A DNA stretch of 64,000 nt from Dyadobacter sp. 676. GTDB lineage: Bacteria; Bacteroidota; Bacteroidia; Cytophagales; Spirosomataceae. This document shows, piece after piece, positions 1-7,740 of the stretch (position 1 is its first letter; each line of letters starts with the position of its first letter). The stretch covers positions 2,232,001 through 2,296,000 of the forward strand of contig NZ_CP159289.1 in assembly GCF_040448675.1 (NCBI RefSeq), in the 5' to 3' direction. Made by a program: the position numbers and the translations under genes. The notes below the pieces were generated by a model. It worked only from the letters and a program-made list of their open reading frames with translations, made no database searches and was not told where the DNA came from.

Positions 1-1548
1 ATCGCGCATATTATCGATGCGACCGGCAAATCGGTACCTATTTCGCTGCCGGTGAAGAAGAGTCCTGTAAAGGCCGTGATACCGTCCTATAAAGTCGGGG
101 GCGAAGTGTACCGCATTCAGATCATCGCCTCCATTCCCGTCGTAAAAAGCCAGGAAGTGCCCCTGCGGCTTTTGCAAGCTCCTGCCGCAAAAATCGACCT
201 GATCGACGGCACACAAACCGTACGCATTATGCCCGGGCAAGAAGCGCACCTGCGTGTGAGCCTCACCGGGGCTGCACCGTGGTCGTTCCGCCTTTCCGAC
301 AGCACTACGGTACTGCAAACGCTATCCAACCCACATTATATTACGGTAAGACCTGCCGATGTGAAGGCCTACCGCGTCACCGGCGTTTCCAACGCCTGCG
401 GCAGCGGCACCACCTCGGGCGAAGCGATTGTAAATGTAAATAACAATCCCGAGCCTAAACTGGAATTGAAAGAAGTTGAAAAAATCGCAAAACTATGCGC
501 CGGGGTCCCTTTTCAGGTGCCGTTCAATGCAACCGGAAAATACAAGGAAGGCAACAAATTCATCGTCCAGCTTGCGGAACGGGGCGGCGCATTCAAAAAC
601 ATTTCAACGCCCGATTCGACCGGCTTTATCACCACCCAGATTCCGGACAGCTACAAGCCGGGCGAATATCGTCTGCGTGTGACTTCTACGTCGCCCTACC
701 TCGTGAGCCAGACTGCGAACATTTCGATCGTTTCTCCTACCGTGGCAACACTTCAGAAAGATTCGTTAAGGTTGGGCGAAAACGAATCCGGAATGCTTAC
801 GGTGAAGTTTACCGGCGGGGGGCCCTGGTTCGTACTGCTTTCCGACGGTACTTACGAGAATAACATTCAGGAATCGCCTCATAAGATCAAGGTAAAGCCT
901 TTTTATGACACCAATTACCAGATTACGTCGGCGGGCGGCCTTTGCGGCGTAGGCAAGTTCTCGGGATCCGCCAAAGTAACGGTAAAAAGCCCTCCAGCGA
1001 GCATTACACTCGACAAGCTTCCGCAAAACATGGTGTGCGCCGGATCAACAATCGATATTCCCTATAAAACGGAAGGCCGATATAACCCGAATAATAAGTT
1101 TACAGTACAAATGACCGATAAATCCGGAAGATTTGTGAGCCTGCCGACCACCGTGACGTCCACCGCCATGCAGGTAAAAATTGCCGCGGCGGCACCGGAG
1201 GACACCACCAAAATCCAGAAAATCCGTATTGTTTCCTCTTCTCCGGCAGTTTCGAGCGCTATCGAAGAACTGGAAGTGATCGCGCCCGATAAAGCTATCG
1301 GGGAAGTTTCCGGACGCGGCACTATTTCCGCCGGACGCTCCACCCGCATTCAATTGAAATTCAAGAACGGGCTTCCGCCGTGGTCATTCACCCTCTCCGA
1401 CGGCACGGCGATCAACGGCACTTTTCTTAACCCGTACCTGATTTCCGTTTCACCGGCTTCTACCACAGAATACACTATTACTTCGCTAAAAAGTGGCTGC
1501 GGAACCGGCACCGGGCGGGGCTCGGCCGTCGTGACGGTAGAAAACTAG
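1..1548 (+). CDS. C-terminal part of a large secreted repeat protein (5' end outside window)
   Basis: The frame is open from base 1, so this is the 3' end of a longer gene; the GTG at 52 is only an internal codon. The visible 515 residues hold three copies of a unit of about 183 residues. Each unit has a PW(S/F)xxLSDG-type strand (Pro-Trp codons at about 277, 823 and 1378), then a CGxGxxxGxAxVxV strand. Between them lie sections opening with (L/V)CAG and ending in NKF(I/T)VQ. Each repeat keeps one or two cysteines, which suggests extracellular beta-sandwich (Ig-like) domains, but I do not recognise a named family. It ends 9 bases before the PorZ gene and is probably co-transcribed with it. 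No T9SS sorting domain is evident at the end. Confidence 0.6.
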   Translation: MAHIIDATGKSVPISLPVKKSPVKAVIPSYKVGGEVYRIQIIASIPVVKSQEVPLRLLQAPAAKIDLIDGTQTVRIMPGQEAHLRVSLTGAAPWSFRLSDSTTVLQTLSNPHYITVRPADVKAYRVTGVSNACGSGTTSGEAIVNVNNNPEPKLELKEVEKIAKLCAGVPFQVPFNATGKYKEGNKFIVQLAERGGAFKNISTPDSTGFITTQIPDSYKPGEYRLRVTSTSPYLVSQTANISIVSPTVATLQKDSLRLGENESGMLTVKFTGGGPWFVLLSDGTYENNIQESPHKIKVKPFYDTNYQITSAGGLCGVGKFSGSAKVTVKSPPASITLDKLPQNMVCAGSTIDIPYKTEGRYNPNNKFTVQMTDKSGRFVSLPTTVTSTAMQVKIAAAAPEDTTKIQKIRIVSSSPAVSSAIEELEVIAPDKAIGEVSGRGTISAGRSTRIQLKFKNGLPPWSFTLSDGTAINGTFLNPYLISVSPASTTEYTITSLKSGCGTGTGRGSAVVTVEN

Positions 1549-1557
1549 CATTCGGCT

Positions 1558-3384
1558 ATGCGCAAAGCGGGGATATTCATCGTCTTCCTGGCCGCTATGG
1601 CCGGCGCCTTGCGTAGTCGGGGGCAGGTTTTGCCGTTGGGTCAATGGCAAAACCATTTCAATTATCTCTCCGCCAAACAGGTTGTGCAGGCAGGATCGCA
1701 GATTTATTGCGCTTCCTACAATGGGCTCTTTGCCGTCGATACTAAAACCGGCGAAATCCGCCAGTACTCGAAATCCGAGGGACTCAGCAACACAGGCGTA
1801 GCCGCTATGGGTTACTTACCGGCCTCACAACTCCTTCTGCTCGCATACCGCAATGGGATTATCGACTTCGTTTACCTCAACGATCGATCCGCTCCGGATC
1901 AGATCGAAACGTGGGACCTTCTGACTACTACCCAGGGGTTGCCGGTGGAAAAGGATATCCGGCGTATCGTTTTCAGGGGAAACCTGGCCTACATCGCAAC
2001 GGCATTCGGCGTACTGGTCCTCGACACGCAGTTACGGCAGGTGGAAGATACCTATCGTTACATTGGGCCGAATGGCACGCAGGTGAGCATCGGCGACATA
2101 GCATTCTCCGGCGACTCGCTTTTCGTCGTAACTCCACTCGGCATCCTTGCCACCTCCATGCGCGACGATATAAACCGGCAATATTTCGCAAACTGGAAAT
2201 CGATAGCCAGCCCCGGAAATATTTCGAACATTATGTTTTTCCGGTCGGCCATTCATGCCGCGATTCCCCGAAAAGGTGTTTATAAGTATGATGAAGGGCG
2301 ATGGGCACCGGTGTACACCTCCGCCAGTCCGAACCTGCGAATACTCGATGGCGGACAAACGCTGACCGTATCTACTGGCAATGCCGTCGTCAGCCTTGAC
2401 GACCGATATAATGCTCGGACATTCAGCAGCCCATTCTTCGGCAGCGTCCGCTCGGGTGTCCATACAACACCCGCGACGTTCTGGATCGCCGACGGAAAAA
2501 ATGGCTTGGTCACCAATCAGGTTTCGGATTTCAAGTCATATTCCCCTGCGCAGGGAGATACCACCGTTTTCCCACGACCGGACTCGATTATAACCGACCT
2601 CAACGGACTGTCGTGGACGAGACTTCCCGAAACACTAGGTGGGGGAATACTGGTCAGTAATGCAGACCGCACCCGCCAAAGAGTACTTTCCACATCGATC
2701 GGCAATGGCAGCCTGCCCGCTTCGAAAATCAACAGTCTCGCGAAAGACCAGGACGGATACATCTGGTTTGCCAGCACAAAAGGCGTGGGTTACTTTATAC
2801 CCGACGGCATCCTGCAAGCAGCGCGTGTGGATGCGATATTGCCTGTATACGGCCAGCGCCCACTTTTTAATAACGAAGAATGCACGGCCCTGGCAGTAGA
2901 ACCAGGCAACCGGAAATGGATTGGCACCCGCACCGGGCTCTACCAGTTCAATACCGACGGCACGGAACTGCTCAGGAAATTCACATCGGCAGGTAGCCCG
3001 CTTCCATCCGACATTATTCATGCCTTGCGGTTCGAGCCTGAAACGGGCCTGCTTTTTGTCGATACACCCGCGGGAATGGTCTCCTACCAGAGCAATGCGA
3101 AAACGCCGGCCGTGAATCTGAATAATGTGATCATCTTCCCCAATCCGGTCAGGCCAGGTTATTCAGGCAATATCGGCATCAGTGGCGTAACCGGCCAGGC
3201 AACCGTCAAAATCACCGACCTGGCAGGCAGACCGGTGTTTGAAACCCGCTCAGAAGGCGGGCTAGCTTCGTGGAACCTGAACGACTACACCGGCCGCCGG
3301 GCCGCCGCAGGAATATACATTGTATTCATCGTATCGGCCGACGGCACCGAGCACCAGGCGGGCAAATTGGCAATTATTAATTAA
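1558..3384 (+). CDS. porZ: PorZ-like type IX secretion surface protein, beta-propeller with C-terminal sorting domain
   Basis: 608 residues. A signal peptide (about 1-22) precedes the mature start QVLPLGQWQNHFNY, typical of PorZ. Two-component-regulator-type propeller strands follow, for example GYIWFASTKGVGYF and RKWIGTRTGLYQF. The last 85 residues or so form a T9SS C-terminal domain that opens with IIFPNPVRPG and has an AAGIYIVFI strand near the end. In Porphyromonas, PorZ sits on the cell surface and supplies anionic lipopolysaccharide to the PorU sortase complex. The same role is inferred here from domain order and length. The gene is directly downstream of a secreted repeat protein and upstream of uridine kinase. 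It could instead be another propeller cargo protein, but the N-terminal motif favours PorZ. Confidence 0.75.
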   Translation: MRKAGIFIVFLAAMAGALRSRGQVLPLGQWQNHFNYLSAKQVVQAGSQIYCASYNGLFAVDTKTGEIRQYSKSEGLSNTGVAAMGYLPASQLLLLAYRNGIIDFVYLNDRSAPDQIETWDLLTTTQGLPVEKDIRRIVFRGNLAYIATAFGVLVLDTQLRQVEDTYRYIGPNGTQVSIGDIAFSGDSLFVVTPLGILATSMRDDINRQYFANWKSIASPGNISNIMFFRSAIHAAIPRKGVYKYDEGRWAPVYTSASPNLRILDGGQTLTVSTGNAVVSLDDRYNARTFSSPFFGSVRSGVHTTPATFWIADGKNGLVTNQVSDFKSYSPAQGDTTVFPRPDSIITDLNGLSWTRLPETLGGGILVSNADRTRQRVLSTSIGNGSLPASKINSLAKDQDGYIWFASTKGVGYFIPDGILQAARVDAILPVYGQRPLFNNEECTALAVEPGNRKWIGTRTGLYQFNTDGTELLRKFTSAGSPLPSDIIHALRFEPETGLLFVDTPAGMVSYQSNAKTPAVNLNNVIIFPNPVRPGYSGNIGISGVTGQATVKITDLAGRPVFETRSEGGLASWNLNDYTGRRAAAGIYIVFIVSADGTEHQAGKLAIIN

Positions 3385-3433
3385 AATCATAAATTAATCC
3401 AGGCGTTCAGACTAGCGGACGCACCGTGAGCAT

Positions 3434-4090
3434 ATGATCTCGAATCAGGAAAAAGTGCCGTATATCGTAGGGATAACCGGGGGGAGCGCGTCGGGAAAGA
3501 CGTATTTCATGAAGAACCTCATAGACGCTTTCGGGAAAGACGAAATCACGCGGATCTCGCAGGACAATTATTACAGGCCGATCCATGAAATTCCGCGGGA
3601 CGAAAACGGGGTGGAGAATTTCGACTTGCCGGAAACGATAGATCATCATCTTTTCGCCGAACATATTGCCGTTTTGAGGGCAGGCCGTTCTGTGCAACAA
3701 AAGGAATATACCTTCAACAACCCGCTGATCAAGCCCGAAATACTGGTTTTTGAGCCCAGGCCGATTATCATTGTGGAGGGGATTTTCGTTTTTTACTTCC
3801 CCGAGATAGCGCGGCTCATCGATTTGAAAATTTTTGTCGATGCCAAGGAGCATGTTAAAATAAAACGGCGGATTATTCGTGATAATAGTGAGCGCGGCTA
3901 CGATCTCGACGATGTACTGTACCGTTGGGAACATCACGTGGCCCCGACTTACGATAAATTTATACTTCCCCTGCGCGCGGAGGCGGATATGATCATCAAT
4001 AACAATTCGCGGTTCGATACAGGCTTGCAGGTGCTAATTGGCTTTTTGAAGGGGAAACTAGAAGAAAAAAACAATAGCCTTGCTCCGTGA
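3434..4090 (+). CDS. udk: Uridine kinase
   Basis: 218 residues, about the usual length of bacterial uridine kinases, which phosphorylate uridine and cytidine to UMP and CMP in pyrimidine salvage. A Walker A loop GGSASGKT lies at residues 16-23. It is followed by the DNYYRP substrate-side motif (about 44-49), the FDLPETIDH segment, and a basic lid KRRIIRDNSERG (about 139-150). The central IIIVEGIFVF strand is also family-typical. The start at 3434 lies a few codons before the first beta strand and suits the family. The gene lies 49 bases after PorZ on the same strand; a functional link is not evident. Confidence 0.92.
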   Translation: MISNQEKVPYIVGITGGSASGKTYFMKNLIDAFGKDEITRISQDNYYRPIHEIPRDENGVENFDLPETIDHHLFAEHIAVLRAGRSVQQKEYTFNNPLIKPEILVFEPRPIIIVEGIFVFYFPEIARLIDLKIFVDAKEHVKIKRRIIRDNSERGYDLDDVLYRWEHHVAPTYDKFILPLRAEADMIINNNSRFDTGLQVLIGFLKGKLEEKNNSLAP

Positions 4091-4244
4091 TAAGTCCACT
4101 GATCGCGACATTAATCTTTGGTGTAACACCTATTTTGATTATAATTGCGATTAATTTGGTACAATTTTTGTATCGCCTGTTATCAACACTCAAACGAATC
4201 CTTTCTTAAATACTAATCTTTAAATTCACTTAACTATCTCAACC

Positions 4245-4700
4245 ATGAAAAGATACCTATTTATGGCGCTTTTTGCCACGTTCTTCATTTCTTGCTCCGA
4301 TGACGATAAAGTTGACCCTGACTTGACCAAGGACTTTGTTGGCAACTGGAAGGGAGAGGTTAAGAAGGAAGTAGGGTATGAATACAGTTCAGATTGGCTG
4401 ATAAGCAGAGTAGACGACAAAACTGTAAAAATTGTTTCGACATACAAGTTGGTATCCACCGATCCTAAAATCCCGTCTTCCACCGAGGTTTCTAACATTA
4501 ACGACGTTATAATATCGAAGGCCAACGACAACACATTAACAATGACCACAACACAGGAGATAGCAATACCAGGCGACACCATTTTAGTCAAAGGAACCGG
4601 AGTCGTGTCAGGTAGATCGTTAACTGTGACTTCTACGGGAACTTCAAAGAAAACCGGCGTAGTAACAAAGCCTCCGGTTCAGAGATTCACAAAAGAATAG
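4245..4700 (+). CDS. Small lipoprotein, lipocalin-like
   Basis: 151 residues. The N-terminus is a short basic stretch and hydrophobic core ending in the lipobox FISC (Cys17), followed by SDDD. An acidic sequence after the lipid-anchored cysteine favours export to the outer membrane or surface in Bacteroidota. The mature part starts with FVGNWKGE, the usual opening strand of lipocalin-like domains of this phylum, then alternating beta strands. Function is unknown. It is followed 41 bases later by a second lipoprotein on the same strand, so the two may be co-transcribed. Confidence 0.7.
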   Translation: MKRYLFMALFATFFISCSDDDKVDPDLTKDFVGNWKGEVKKEVGYEYSSDWLISRVDDKTVKIVSTYKLVSTDPKIPSSTEVSNINDVIISKANDNTLTMTTTQEIAIPGDTILVKGTGVVSGRSLTVTSTGTSKKTGVVTKPPVQRFTKE

Positions 4701-4741
4701 AGAAATTATCGCATAGGCTAAAATCCTGTTATTAATTACTG

Positions 4742-5434
4742 ATGAAAAACACACTTTATATTCTGATTGTTATCGCAAGTCTTGCCGTGTCCTGCGATGA
4801 CGACGTTACTTCTCCGAAAAATGACTATGAGTATTTTCCCCTGGAAGTTGGCAGCTATACAGTATATGAAGTGAAAGAGGAAATTTATTCTGCCGGAAAG
4901 ACCGAACCGAAAACGTCTTCCTGGCAGGAAAAAGACCAGATCATCGATAAAACAGACGACGGCGATTCTGAATCATTCATTTTGGCCCGATTTACGCGAA
5001 GCACTGGCAGTGATTATTGGGTCAAAACCAAAGAGTTCAGAATCAACCGCACGCCGGATAAGATTCTTACCAGCATTGACTCGGAAACTTTTTTTTCCCT
5101 TATTTTTCCGGTTAGTGAGAGCGTACGATGGAACGGCAATGCGTATAATAACCGCGATAAGGAGGATTACTTTTATCAGGATATTAACCGGCCGTACTCT
5201 GAATCCAAACAGCGTTTTGATAACACCCTGACAGTCGTTGAGCGGATGGACTCGTCAATCATCAATCGATACACAGGAATCAAAAAGTATGCCTTAGGGG
5301 TGGGTTTAATTTATGACGATCAGGTGTCCTATGAATATTGCCAAACCCCTGAATGCCTCGAAAGCGACATCCGCGTTGTGGAATCGGGCACACATAGGAC
5401 AAGAAAAATCCTGGAATTTGGCACCAGTAAGTAA
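4742..5434 (+). CDS. Lipoprotein of unknown function
   Basis: 230 residues with a lipobox LAVSC (Cys18) followed by DDD. The mature region starts YFPLEVGSYTVYEV, a pattern seen in many Bacteroidota lipoproteins whose chain is a series of beta strands. There are two cysteines late in the protein (CQTPEC) that could form a disulfide. No enzyme motif is visible. The gene ends 80 bases before the candidate promoter of the lasso precursor, so it is probably a separate transcription unit. Confidence 0.65.
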   Translation: MKNTLYILIVIASLAVSCDDDVTSPKNDYEYFPLEVGSYTVYEVKEEIYSAGKTEPKTSSWQEKDQIIDKTDDGDSESFILARFTRSTGSDYWVKTKEFRINRTPDKILTSIDSETFFSLIFPVSESVRWNGNAYNNRDKEDYFYQDINRPYSESKQRFDNTLTVVERMDSSIINRYTGIKKYALGVGLIYDDQVSYEYCQTPECLESDIRVVESGTHRTRKILEFGTSK

Positions 5435-5514
5435 TTGGACTCCCCCGCCAAATGTCCGCGATGGTATAACATGACGTTTATATTGTGGAATCATCACATT
5501 TATTTCACATAATC

Positions 5515-5545
5515 TTTGCTAATTTGGAAAATTAGAGTACTTTTA
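5515..5545 (+). promoter_or_regulatory. Candidate Bacteroidetes promoter of the lasso precursor
   Basis: TTTG at 5515-5518, a 19-base spacer, then TACTTTTA at 5538-5545, seven of eight positions of the TAnnTTTG -7 element. It ends 35 bases before the precursor ATG, giving a 5' leader of roughly 30 bases. The surrounding 120 bases are AT-rich. Match by eye only. Confidence 0.45.
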
Positions 5546-5580
5546 CGGCGGATACTATTTTAACTCATAAAACACTGTAT

Positions 5581-5742
5581 ATGAAAACTGTTTCGATGCA
5601 CTCTACACAGACAAAAAGGACTTATCGTCAACCAACTCTGAATAAATTCGGAAGCGTAAGCGTGCTGACCAAAGGTAAATTAGGGAGCGCTTTCGACGGC
5701 CCAGGTCAACCTGTTAAGTTTGACGGACTTGGAGAGTCGTAG
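5581..5742 (+). CDS. Lasso peptide precursor
   Basis: 53 codons, ATG to TAG. The predicted leader is residues 1-31 and carries the complete lasso leader pattern YxxPxLxxxGxxxxxTxG: Tyr15, Pro18, Leu20, Gly24, Thr30 and Gly32. Thr30 is the penultimate leader residue required by lasso maturation enzymes. The predicted core is residues 32-53 (22 residues): it starts GKLGSAFD and ends DGLGES. Gly1 of the core and Asp8 (residue 39) are correctly spaced for an 8-member isopeptide macrolactam. The tail GPGQPVKF then supplies candidate plug residues (Gln, Lys, Phe). There is no cysteine, so it would be a class II lasso peptide. The next gene on the strand is a lasso-cyclase homologue. The motif is read directly; ring formation and core boundary are inference. 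Confidence 0.85.
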   Translation: MKTVSMHSTQTKRTYRQPTLNKFGSVSVLTKGKLGSAFDGPGQPVKFDGLGES

Positions 5743-5802
5743 TATTCTACCTCTTTCAGATTAACCGAATTTATTAAAGTTGTTAATTGAAGGTTTCATT
5801 AG

Positions 5803-5853
5803 CTATCATACTGCTGTACCGAAAGTGGGCAAGCAGTATGATAGTATTTTTTT
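5803..5853 (+). terminator. Intrinsic terminator or attenuator between lasso precursor and cyclase
   Basis: A perfect 13-bp inverted repeat, 5803-5815 with 5832-5844 (arm CTATCATACTGCT), has a 16-base loop and is followed within two bases by seven T (5847-5853). It lies 60 bases after the precursor stop. Hairpins between the precursor and downstream enzyme genes are known from other lasso clusters and favour high precursor to enzyme ratios. The best ATG for the cyclase (5838) lies in the right arm of the stem, so the structure could also limit cyclase translation. Confidence 0.75.
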
Positions 5854-7740
5854 CTTGATGGTGGATTTATCGGTGAACACGGTGTAAATCGACTAGCAGG
5901 AAATTTTCCCACATACCTCATACATGCTCCTGATCATGAGGGGAATATTCGGAATCGCTCGAATTTGCGCGGAGAGGAACTTCGTCATCTCTCTGTACAA
6001 CTCTCTTCGACGCCCGATCTTCACATCGGAGTTTGGTATGAGGAAGATACAAAACGCCTCCTGTTGTCTCGGGATGTCTTCGGTGTTATCCCCCTATTCT
6101 ACTCTTATTTACCGGGCAAATACTTCGCATTTTCCACGGACCTCAAACATTTGATCCGAAACGAGGAGGTGTCGCGGCATAATGGCATCCATGTCGGGAA
6201 AATAGTATCACATTGTTCTTCCTATCACCCCGGCTTTATTCATGATGCCTCATCGACTTTCTTTTCCTCTATTCAGTCGGTGTTGCCGGGCCATATTTTA
6301 ACAGTAGATGCGATCTCATGCGATCTCAGGCGCTATGTCAACTTTAAGCCAGAGAAATGGTCTCATTTGAAAACGCCTGGCGACTATACGGAGGCCTTAC
6401 GCAGCAAATTTAGCAGAGCGGTCGGGCAATGTATCCCAAACACACTTGAAAACATCGGATCCCATTTGAGTGGTGGGCTTGACTCCTCGTCCGTAAGCTC
6501 TATGGCAAGGCACCTTTGGAGTGAAAGAGCACTTCACACTTTCCATATCGTATCTCAAAGCCGTTCTTCCAACGAAACTGCATATGCCGAGGCCGTAGCT
6601 GGTTCTATCGGTTCATTTCACCACCTGGTTTATCCTCCTTCTAACGACTTGGAGGCTCTCGAGTTAAGTACACAATTATACGGGCAACCGGAGGCCAACT
6701 TCCTATCTCCTGCCTCCAACCTCGAGACAATATCAAGCGCGGCCCAGCATGGCTGCAGAATATTACTTAATGGCTTTGGCGGAGACTCTGTGATAGGCAG
6801 TGGTAGCGAGCTCGTTGTGCAGGCTTTTGATGCACAAGATTGGAAAAACTATGAGGAGTTACTCAAAAAAAGGGTCAAATATTTCGCTCTTGCCGATCAA
6901 TACCCTGATTGGAATTCTTTGTCGGACAGCAAAAAATTTGAGCTCGTTCTTCAAAATTCACTCTACAGGCGTTTCTCAACAAGCCGGGACAGATCCCCTA
7001 AGGCACTATTTCGCCTTTACCAATCACTTCCCGGCAACCTTAAGCCCTCGCCTTCATACTTCTTGAACAGATACATAAAAAGCCTGATTTTCCGAGTTAG
7101 GCATCGTATCAACACAAGAAATAGCCAGGCTTCGATTCTTCATCCTGAAATTGAAGATCTGTATGGCAGGCAGGATTATCTATCGACTAGTTTTCCGACT
7201 GCTTTGAGAGGTGACCTTCCAGCGAGTTATCAGGAGTTATTTCAGGATGTTTTTCATCCACATGTTATCAAGACTCAGGAAGAATTTTTCATTCTGGGTA
7301 ACCATTACGGCGTAAGTTGCCGCTCCCCATTTATGGATCACGAGCTTTTTGAGCTGAACCTGTCAATACCAGATATCATAAAGTTTGGTGACGGAATCGG
7401 TCGTGCGCATTTACGTGAAGCAATGAAAGGGATTCTAACGGACAAAGTCAGGCTGCGGCATACCAAAGCCACATTAAGTTCGTCGGACGGCCACAACATG
7501 ACGATTCGCCTGTATGACCAGGCAAAACATTATCTTTTTGACAATCAGGAAGTATGGCAATATCTTGATCGTCAGAAATTCGGGGAGCAAATCAAGATCG
7601 CGCTTAATTCCAGAATTCCGCATTGGCAAAAAACCAATGTATATTTTCTCATCACGAGAGGCATTTCATTTGCCGTATGGCTTGACTGGTTGAAGAAGCA
7701 TTCAATGAATGCTTCTTCAACCCAAATGCTATCTGAGTAA
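5838..7740 (+). CDS. Lasso cyclase (asparagine synthetase B-like macrolactam synthetase), probable one-base error near start
   Basis: Catalyses ATP-dependent adenylation of the core Asp side chain and closure onto the Gly1 amine. The PP-loop SGGLDSSS is at 6469-6492, GFGGDS at 6772-6789 and the CRSPFMD segment at about 7318-7338. The C-terminal part has the LREAMKG, VRLRHTK signature of lasso cyclases. The N-terminal Cys nucleophile of true asparagine synthetase is absent, which fits a cyclase. The frame is open from 5845 but has no ATG in it; the first in-frame alternative start is TTG 5965 (591 residues). Dropping one T from the T7 run 5847-5853 joins ATG 5838 to the frame and gives 633 residues starting MIVFFLDGG. 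The last 12 bases overlap the convergent PorU2-like gene. Confidence 0.8.
7690..7720 (-). terminator. Perfect hairpin in the convergent gene overlap
   Basis: A perfect 13-bp stem (7690-7702 with 7708-7720, arm TTGAAGAAGCATT) has a 5-base loop. It lies 8 bases beyond the stop codon of the minus-strand PorU2-like gene and inside the last codons of the lasso cyclase. There is no T-tract on either side, so it may act as an mRNA 3' end stabiliser rather than a strong intrinsic terminator. Confidence 0.4.

Noticed and set aside
5838..7740. Asparagine synthetase (glutamine-hydrolysing)
   Set aside because: No N-terminal Cys nucleophile for glutamine hydrolysis, and the gene follows a lasso precursor; the C-terminal signature fits lasso cyclases.
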